DNA from: CAVQDV01 sp963711375
Lineage (GTDB): Bacteria > Pseudomonadota > Gammaproteobacteria > Coxiellales > Coxiellaceae
DNA: 64,000 nt
Assembly: GCA_963711375.1 (NCBI GenBank)
Contig: CAVQDV010000003.1
Coordinates: 15,524-79,523, forward strand
Reading direction: 5' to 3'
Under the pieces are notes generated by a model that saw only the letters and a list, made by a program, of their open reading frames with translations, was not told the DNA's origin and did no database searches. The position numbers were made by a program, and so were the translations under genes. Shown here one piece after another: positions 58,776-64,000 of the stretch (the first letter of the stretch is position 1; each line of letters begins with the position of its first letter).

Positions 58776-60302
58776 TTAGCAATATCCGTTTATGAACAAA
58801 GCCACTTCTTTGCTTTCAATGGTTTCAGGAAGGCTCATGATTCTTTTTTTGTCAATTATTGGAGTTGTTTCAATTATTTTTTTTAATTCCTCATCTTTTA
58901 ACCATTCACTATTCCAAATTATTACATTTTGATTTCCTGAGACTAATTTAGAAAGTTTATTTTCATAAGAAATTTCTAATTTTGCCGGCAAAGTAATTCG
59001 CTGTAACCAAAGCTCTAAATGCTCTGTATTAGGAATATTTGAAAACTTTTTAATTATTTTTTCTATTACATCTTTTTTAATTTCTTTTTCATCAAAGAAT
59101 TTAAAAAATTCAGACAGGATTGAAACAATAATCGGGTAAGATATTGGATTTTTGAAAGCAATATCGGTAAGAATGCTAATAATCGGCTTTAACTGATCAA
59201 TTTGTTTAAAATTTTTATTTCTTTTTATTCTAATAAAATATTTATTCAAAGCTTTTATAAGACTTCCAGAATTAGGATGCTGTAATGACAGCTCATAAAT
59301 AATTAATAAATACTTCTGAATATCTTTATTTTCTTGCTTTTGACATATCCAATAAAGTTTATCTTTTTTTATCGCGCCTCTTATAACCTGCTCACACGCT
59401 TCTGTTTTATTTTTGTTCATCTTTAAGCCCAACTCTAGTAGGACTTCTGATAATAATTTTATAATTTTTTTTGCATCTTGCTGGTTATTCGTGAAAATAC
59501 GATAATCATCTCGATAACGAATAATCTGGTAATCATCAATTGTTCCATTTATTCTGCAGGCAAGCTGTAAATCAGCATATCCGAGGACCATTTCAGCAAT
59601 AAAATCCATGAGAACCGATCCCTGAGGAATACCATTTGTTTGGCCATGGGACATATCTTGAATGTAATTATCAATTATATTTCCAATTAATTTCTTGTCA
59701 TTACGATTTTTCTTTGCATAAGCCTTTTCGTGAAGAGCCCAAGCAATTGAATGAGTATAAATCGAGGCGTAGCATTCTGCGATATCCGTTTTAATTAAAA
59801 ACGAATAGTCTAAAGCTAACTCTATAGATTTTTGTTCAATTTCATGCCACCAAGAAGATATCTTGTGCTCTTTATCTGAGTATCCATCTATAGATTCTCT
59901 AGGCAGACTATAACATGTTATACATTTTTCCTTAGAAAATTCCTCAAAGCGGGATTGAATCAGCTTCCAGTTTTCTTTCTCTGTAATTTTGTGAATTAAA
60001 GATACATATAGGACTGGGTGAATTAATTCAAGTTGGCGCCAAGCAAATTGCCCATCCTTATTATTTAATATCTTATGGTTCACATCGTCATATTTTCGAG
60101 GTACTGGCTTACACTTATTAATACTTTTACCTCTTAATTTTTGATTAAGTTTATTTAATATTTTATCAAATTTAAAATACCCTGGTAAATCAAAATTCGA
60201 ATAGCTTCCCGGCTTCAAAAAAAAAGCAACCGCTTCTTCATCAGTAAAATTAAGAACACACCTTCCCTTCGATTTGGAATTTAAACTGCTTTTATTCAGC
60301 AT
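58776..60302 (-). CDS. reverse transcriptase of the unknown/defence-associated (UG/Abi-like) type
   Basis: A 508-residue RNA-directed DNA polymerase. Palm motif A FLIKTDIAECYASIYTHSIA is near 162-181, motif B HGQTNGIPQGSVLMDFIAEM is near 210-230, and the catalytic box is RYRDDYRIF near 260-268. This gives YRDD in place of the YADD of group II introns and most retrons. About 190 helical residues follow the fingers-palm part, with no maturase or endonuclease domain. GGAG lies seven bases before ATG 60302. These traits fit the UG or Abi-type reverse transcriptases, several of which (DRT systems) defend against phage. The class could not be fixed by eye. The upstream 280 bases might hold an associated RNA. 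Confidence 0.85.
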   Translation of the reverse strand: MLNKSSLNSKSKGRCVLNFTDEEAVAFFLKPGSYSNFDLPGYFKFDKILNKLNQKLRGKSINKCKPVPRKYDDVNHKILNNKDGQFAWRQLELIHPVLYVSLIHKITEKENWKLIQSRFEEFSKEKCITCYSLPRESIDGYSDKEHKISSWWHEIEQKSIELALDYSFLIKTDIAECYASIYTHSIAWALHEKAYAKKNRNDKKLIGNIIDNYIQDMSHGQTNGIPQGSVLMDFIAEMVLGYADLQLACRINGTIDDYQIIRYRDDYRIFTNNQQDAKKIIKLLSEVLLELGLKMNKNKTEACEQVIRGAIKKDKLYWICQKQENKDIQKYLLIIYELSLQHPNSGSLIKALNKYFIRIKRNKNFKQIDQLKPIISILTDIAFKNPISYPIIVSILSEFFKFFDEKEIKKDVIEKIIKKFSNIPNTEHLELWLQRITLPAKLEISYENKLSKLVSGNQNVIIWNSEWLKDEELKKIIETTPIIDKKRIMSLPETIESKEVALFINGYC

Positions 60303-60586
60303 CACTCATCTCCATGCCAATTAGATAATGCGTTGATTATATCAAAAGAAGTGGGGAAAGGATATTTTTTGATGACACCAGAATATTGCGCTTAACTTAT
60401 TTTGGTGCCAAGTGATATATTTTGGGGAAATTACTATTCGTTTAAGGTGTGCTGATTTATGATGCCAGATATTTTCGATAGGGGTTCTTGTGCAATTGTT
60501 GAAACTGGCTAGTTTTATTTTTGCCACTTGCAGAAATTCAATTTTTACCTTAGATTAAGGGTCCAACAAATTCTGAGGACAAGAAG

Positions 60587-61552
60587 ATGCGAAAAGAATC
60601 GAACCCCCTGCTGAAAATCCCTGAGACTGTAATAAACTATAGTGAGCTTGTGCCAGGTGATATTTTATTTGTACGTGATGAGCGATTTAGTTTTTTTAAA
60701 CATATTTGTGTAGTGGCTGCGAGCCAATGCGACGGGGTTTATAATCGAATTCATACGGCTGGTTTAGGTAAGGTTAAGGGTTTGATAGTTTCACCCATGT
60801 TTAGTCATGAGCAGCTTGAGAATGCAAGCAGTACTGTAGTTATTGTTAGAATTCCTGATCAAAAGATTCGCACTAATTTTCTCGCTATTCTTGAAAATTG
60901 GGTGTCTTGGGATGTTTCATATGATTCGCAACGTGTTAAACAATTATCCGACAAGCTTACTGAATTTTATGAAACCGAATTTAATTCTGAAACGAAAACT
61001 TGCCCAGATATGAATAAGATGCCTGTTGAAAAAATCAGCCATGCTCTTTCTGAATGCGCTAGACTTTTTCGTATTGAAGACACTATCAAATATGCGCAGA
61101 GAAGAGAAGTAAGTCCTGTAAAACCCAAAGAAAATCTTAAAGATGAACGAGGTTTTTCTTGTAGTATGTCTATGATCGCTGCGTTGCAAACAGCCTATGT
61201 CATGGAAAACGTCACTCCCGTGAACAACAAGTGGTGTTCTAATAGGAATGCATTATTTACAAAACCACTATTCGAGGCACTCAAAAATCAGGATGCTTCT
61301 TTAGAGGTATATAAAAATGTGCTCATTAATCTTATTCCAGAGGAACTACGCCTACCTCCCAACTTGACGGATTGCGATTTATTGATAAGGAGTATTTTTA
61401 AGGGAAATTCCTTGAAAATTCTCGGAAAATTTAGCGCTCCGGGCGATCATTTATTGATTCATAAAAATGAAATTGAAGAAGCAATATTAAAGGCTAAGAA
61501 AACTGGCCAAGAGAAAAAAGAGGAATTCAGGGGGAAAGTATTTGGAAAATGA
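60587..61552 (+). CDS. permuted papain-like (NlpC/P60-YiiX type) protein, candidate effector
   Basis: A 321-residue protein. The N-terminal pattern LVPGDILFVRD with FSFFKHICVVAASQ (about 21-47, His 39) and the later GFSCSMSMIAALQ (about 189-201, Cys 192) put the histidine before the cysteine. This is the order of circularly permuted NlpC/P60 or LRAT-like hydrolases such as YiiX. The C terminus is charged (KAKKTGQEKKEEFRGK). GAGGA precedes the ATG by 8 bases. It may be a lipid or amide hydrolase; secretion into a host is plausible given similar Legionella proteins. The catalytic assignment is tentative. Confidence 0.65.
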   Translation: MRKESNPLLKIPETVINYSELVPGDILFVRDERFSFFKHICVVAASQCDGVYNRIHTAGLGKVKGLIVSPMFSHEQLENASSTVVIVRIPDQKIRTNFLAILENWVSWDVSYDSQRVKQLSDKLTEFYETEFNSETKTCPDMNKMPVEKISHALSECARLFRIEDTIKYAQRREVSPVKPKENLKDERGFSCSMSMIAALQTAYVMENVTPVNNKWCSNRNALFTKPLFEALKNQDASLEVYKNVLINLIPEELRLPPNLTDCDLLIRSIFKGNSLKILGKFSAPGDHLLIHKNEIEEAILKAKKTGQEKKEEFRGKVFGK

Positions 61553-61631
61553 TGATCCTTTTTGCCTTTCCCATGGCTAAATTTTAAATATAGCCGAGTA
61601 GCCACCCCATCTGAAACTTCACATATTACGC

Positions 61632-61660
61632 TTGACGTAAAGAATAATACGTGCTATATT
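61632..61660 (+). promoter_or_regulatory. higBA promoter with inverted repeat
   Basis: TTGACG (61632-61637) and TATATT (61655-61660) have a 17-base spacer. TTACG-N5-CGTAA (61626-61640) overlaps the -35 element and is the likely HigA operator. Transcription would begin within a base or two of the higB ATG at 61668. Confidence 0.7.
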
Positions 61661-61667
61661 TCCAACT

Positions 61668-61931
61668 ATGATAAGGCATTTCAAATGTAAAGAAACGGAG
61701 GCCCTATATAATGGAGAATTCGTTAAAAAATGGCACTCTTTCCGCCGTCAGGCTGAAAAGAGGCTTCAAATATTGGATCAGGCAACTTGTGTGGAAGATC
61801 TAAAAAATCTTCCCAGCAATCGATTTGAAGCCCTCCTTGGTGATCGGAAAGGCCAAGATAGCATACGAATTAATTTGAAATGGCGCGCGTGTTTTCGTTG
61901 GATTAAAAATGAGGCACATGATGTTGAATAA
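61668..61931 (+). CDS. higB: HigB-type toxin (RelE/ParE superfamily)
   Basis: A ribosome-dependent mRNA interferase of 87 residues. The pattern MIRHFKCKETEALYNGE, then AEKRLQILDQATCVEDLKNL, then FEALLGDRKGQDSIRINLKW, then RACFRWIKN is typical of HigB. Here the toxin gene precedes the antitoxin, the defining higBA order. No ribosome-binding site precedes the ATG, and the promoter places the transcript start next to it, so the mRNA is probably leaderless. All key C-terminal residues (RINLKWRACF) are present, so it should be active. Confidence 0.93.
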   Translation: MIRHFKCKETEALYNGEFVKKWHSFRRQAEKRLQILDQATCVEDLKNLPSNRFEALLGDRKGQDSIRINLKWRACFRWIKNEAHDVE

Positions 61932-61948
61932 ATGTGGAGGTGAAAATC

Positions 61949-62251
61949 ATGTCAAGCAATAAAATGAGACCCATACATCCCGGGGAAATACTGCGTGAAG
62001 AACTGGATGCCATCGAAATGTCGGCAAATGCATTTGCTGCTCGATTGTTTGTGCCAACTAACCGTATCACAGGGATTTTAAATGGGCAACGCTCGATTTC
62101 TGCGGATACCGCGATTCGATTATCGCGATTTTTTGGAACAACGCCAGAATTTTGGCTAAATCTCCAGCAAGACTACGATCTCAAAATTGCATTAAAAAGT
62201 ACCGGCAAAAAAATTGAGCATGATGTCGAACCGTATGATAAAGCAGCGTAA
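61949..62251 (+). CDS. higA: HigA-type antitoxin
   Basis: A 100-residue Xre-family antitoxin with the HigA signature MRPIHPGEILREEL and an HTH (SANAFAARLFVPTNRITGILNGQRSISADTAIRLSRFF, about 25-62), followed by TPEFWLNLQQDYDL. ATG 61949 is chosen because GGAGG is eight bases upstream. It follows higB by 17 bases. It binds and neutralises HigB and represses the operon through the inverted repeat at the promoter. Confidence 0.94.
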   Translation: MSSNKMRPIHPGEILREELDAIEMSANAFAARLFVPTNRITGILNGQRSISADTAIRLSRFFGTTPEFWLNLQQDYDLKIALKSTGKKIEHDVEPYDKAA

Positions 62252-62294
62252 TTTAATGGCGCCAACATGAAGATTTTAATTTAGGATAAGGCCC

Positions 62295-62912
62295 ATGATT
62301 AAACCCTGTGATCTTGAGCTTTACAAGTTGACAAATAATTTTTGTACTCTTGTGCCGTTAATTTATGATCATTGTAACGATCTGATTGAAGCCGCCTCTG
62401 ATGGTGAACTTTGGAATTTACAGTACGTAAGTATCCCTAAACCAGAGGCAATGAAAGCTGAAATAAAGCGTAGATTGGATTTAATGCACGAGGGCAGTAT
62501 GCTGCCATTTTCTGTTATTCACAATGACACAAAAAAAGTCGTTGGAATGACAACTTATTGCAAAATTAGTCTTGCAGAAAGGAAACTGGATATTGGTTGG
62601 ACATGGTATGCCAAAAGTCATCAGCGAACGCCACTTAATACCAATTGCAAGTTGCTGTTATTAGCTTACGCATTCGAGACAATTGGAATTGAAACCGTTT
62701 ATTTTAAAGTTCATGTTAAAAATTTGCAGAGCCAAAGAGCTGTTGTGCGACTAGGAGCAAGTTTTGTTGGTGTAATAAAAAACTACCAGACAATACCAGG
62801 AAATAAACCTCAGAATTATAATCACTATTGTATTAAGGTAGCGGATTGGCCAAAAATTAAAGAAAATTTAATATCTCGTACCTATCCGACTATTTTTCAC
62901 ACGGAGCTATGA
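62295..62912 (+). CDS. GNAT family N-acetyltransferase
   Basis: An acetyl-CoA-dependent transferase of 205 residues in the RimJ/RimL-like group. The pattern FSVIHNDTKKVVGMTTYCKI, KLDIGWTWYAKSHQRTPLNTNCKLLLLAYAFE (acetyl-CoA loop region, about 98-130), TVYFKVHVKNLQSQRAVVRLGASFVG (about 138-162) is typical. AGGA lies 8 bases before the ATG. It follows higA on the same strand by 43 bases, and a hairpin downstream probably ends the transcript. The substrate is unknown. Confidence 0.88.
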   Translation: MIKPCDLELYKLTNNFCTLVPLIYDHCNDLIEAASDGELWNLQYVSIPKPEAMKAEIKRRLDLMHEGSMLPFSVIHNDTKKVVGMTTYCKISLAERKLDIGWTWYAKSHQRTPLNTNCKLLLLAYAFETIGIETVYFKVHVKNLQSQRAVVRLGASFVGVIKNYQTIPGNKPQNYNHYCIKVADWPKIKENLISRTYPTIFHTEL

Positions 62913-63035
62913 TTACGCTTGGTCGACCAGGTGCCCCCAAATTGGGAAGAAAAAATCCATTTATCTTCCCTAGAGGGATTGTTGCTTGTCGAGATTAGTA
63001 TTGCTTTTACTAGCATTTTAGTTTTTACTTCAATC

Positions 63036-63100
63036 GGCCCCCTTGGTTTCTTTGAGTTAGGGATAGCCCAAAGTTTTCTTCTTGGGGGCCATTTTATTTT
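63036..63100 (+). terminator. probable terminator after the acetyltransferase gene
   Basis: GGCCCCC (63036-63042) and GGGGGCC (63084-63090) pair around a 41-base loop, followed by ATTTTATTTTT. The long loop makes it an imperfect intrinsic terminator. Confidence 0.45.
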
Positions 63101-63243
63101 TGGCCCTTAAAATTTGTTTGATTTGAAAAACCTGTTAATTTTTTGAATTTCCCCTGTTTTTGTCATATTTTATTCACATTTTTATTGTAAAATCTAGGAG
63201 GTCCAAGAGTTTGAATAATGGACCCATTTATTAAGGAGCAACG

Positions 63244-64000
63244 ATGCGAAGACCTGCACAAGCACAACGAAAAAATACGCCATTAACGCCAGAACAAAAA
63301 AAATCTGTCCTAGAGCAAATGTATAAAAAATCAAAATATCTTGAAAATCAAAATGACATCCTGATACAATTATACAACGATATTAAAGAGAATAATTCAT
63401 TTGGGTATCCGCCTATTTTGGTGGATATGATCAAAAATTTATTCGGCCCTTACCAACATTTTGACTCAGAAACACTTAATGAAGGCTATGATAAACTGAT
63501 CACGGATTATCTTAGGGAAAATGGTATACGACTTTTTCAAGAAAGTTGTAAGTCTCCTGAATGGGAAAACGGTAAAATTCATTTACTTTCAGAAAAATTT
63601 AGCCTTAAGTATGAAATGGCCCACACGGTTAAATTTGTCATCCGGTCTGGAAAAATTATATGGCAGCTTTTTTGGGATGGTCAAGTGGTGTTTCCAAGGC
63701 ATAAGTTTTCACAAAAGGAATACTTAGGTGTCTTACAAATGACATTACCTGATTTTCATGAACTCAAAATCTCAGGAAAACGCAAACCCAAGCTTATTCA
63801 TCCTCTGGGAGAATTTTTAGAAAAAAATCACCAAGGTGATGTGGAGTTGGTGAGAAGGGATCGAAGCCCAAGAAAAGGGAAAACTAGAAATCATTCGGAC
63901 CCTGATCTCTGTCATATTTGCACATGGGATGTTGGCGAATATGACAAATTAGGCTTACATAAAAAATCGAGTCACGCGGGGAATAACGAAAAAAATTACA
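63244..64000 (+). CDS. orphan protein, 3' end beyond the window
   Basis: The frame is open from ATG 63244 to the last base (252 codons so far) with AAGGAG five bases upstream, so it is a true gene cut by the window edge. The visible part starts MRRPAQAQRKNTPLTPEQKK and is soluble and charged. Near the right edge a CHICTWDVGEYDK stretch with two cysteines three apart could be half of a zinc site. TTGTCA (63160-63165) and a weak -10 (TATTGT, 63183-63188) may be its promoter. No family was recognised. Confidence 0.7.
   Translation, partial: MRRPAQAQRKNTPLTPEQKKSVLEQMYKKSKYLENQNDILIQLYNDIKENNSFGYPPILVDMIKNLFGPYQHFDSETLNEGYDKLITDYLRENGIRLFQESCKSPEWENGKIHLLSEKFSLKYEMAHTVKFVIRSGKIIWQLFWDGQVVFPRHKFSQKEYLGVLQMTLPDFHELKISGKRKPKLIHPLGEFLEKNHQGDVELVRRDRSPRKGKTRNHSDPDLCHICTWDVGEYDKLGLHKKSSHAGNNEKNY

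Noticed and set aside
58698..58886. 62-codon plus-strand frame at the 3' end of the reverse-transcriptase gene
   Set aside because: Antisense to the reverse transcriptase over most of its length and lacks support.
62919..63110. 63-codon frame after the acetyltransferase gene
   Set aside because: It starts with TTG and runs through the terminator hairpin at 63036-63090; its hydrophobic look comes from that T-rich sequence.
1..64000. tRNA, rRNA or an integrase with attachment sites
   Set aside because: None was seen, so an integrated element bounded by att sites cannot be shown; the replication and partition genes favour a plasmid.

Overview
The window is AT-rich bacterial DNA that reads as part of a large conjugative plasmid, or a plasmid-like integrative element. 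The likely host is an intracellular or amoeba-associated gammaproteobacterium of the Legionellales/Coxiellaceae type. That host is an inference. It rests on a GacA/LetA-type response regulator, an Lvh-like VirB/VirD4 secretion system, a eukaryote-type F-box protein, a block of large orphan proteins resembling secreted effectors, and a permuted papain-like protein. No rRNA, tRNA or CRISPR array was seen.

Layout. 0.2-6.1 kb: a flavoprotein disulfide reductase, a small basic DUF6496 protein, a complete IS66-family element (tnpA-tnpB-tnpC plus a passenger gene), and a wrecked RelE-type toxin gene overlapping an intact HTH antitoxin gene. 6.1-18.7 kb: a cargo block of orphan proteins around a LetA-like regulator, including the F-box protein and one long coiled-coil gene split by a one-base frameshift. 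18.7-25.7 kb: the replication/partition core. A 2.7-kb non-coding array carries about 18 copies of a 16-bp palindrome (spaced about 98 bp in its right half) interleaved with about 13 iterons, two parS-like sites, DnaA boxes and an 18-bp inverted repeat. It is followed by parA, parB, trfA and a second, chromosomal-type parB. 26-31.3 kb: metabolic cargo (MmgE/PrpD, methyltransferase, queuosine-precursor transporter) and a repressor with a degenerate S24 domain.

31.6-45.3 kb: the conjugation region. A winged-helix protein, a LuxR-type HTH protein and small membrane/RHH proteins lead into virB2-B3-B4-B5, two small lipoprotein genes, virB6-B8-B9-B10-B11 and virD4. virB8, virB9 and virB10 are broken by many one-base losses, mostly in homopolymers, which may be sequence errors rather than decay. 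45.3-49.3 kb: an unusual patch of very small genes. Its most striking part is three tandem cassettes on the minus strand, each with a hairpin, a strong ribosome-binding site and an 18-19-residue cationic peptide ending in W/F-C-S/A. They lie directly downstream of a gene for a glycine-rich-domain (GRDP-like) protein. 49.4-57.3 kb: a 1397-residue Toprim/primase-like protein and a MobQ-type TraA relaxase-helicase, a candidate oriT nick region, a TraD-like protein and a cupin. 57.8-64 kb: an orphan tail-anchored protein, a reverse transcriptase with a YRDD active site (defence-type candidate), a permuted papain-like protein, a higBA toxin-antitoxin pair with a probably leaderless toxin mRNA, a GNAT acetyltransferase, and an orphan gene running off the right edge.

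Together these genes form a self-transmissible replicon: TrfA, iterons and DnaA sites for replication; ParA/ParB and palindromes for segregation; TraA, TraD and VirB/D4 for transfer; and toxin-antitoxin pairs for maintenance. Accessory genes point to interaction with a eukaryotic host and defence against phage. All assignments come from reading motifs by eye; no database search was run.
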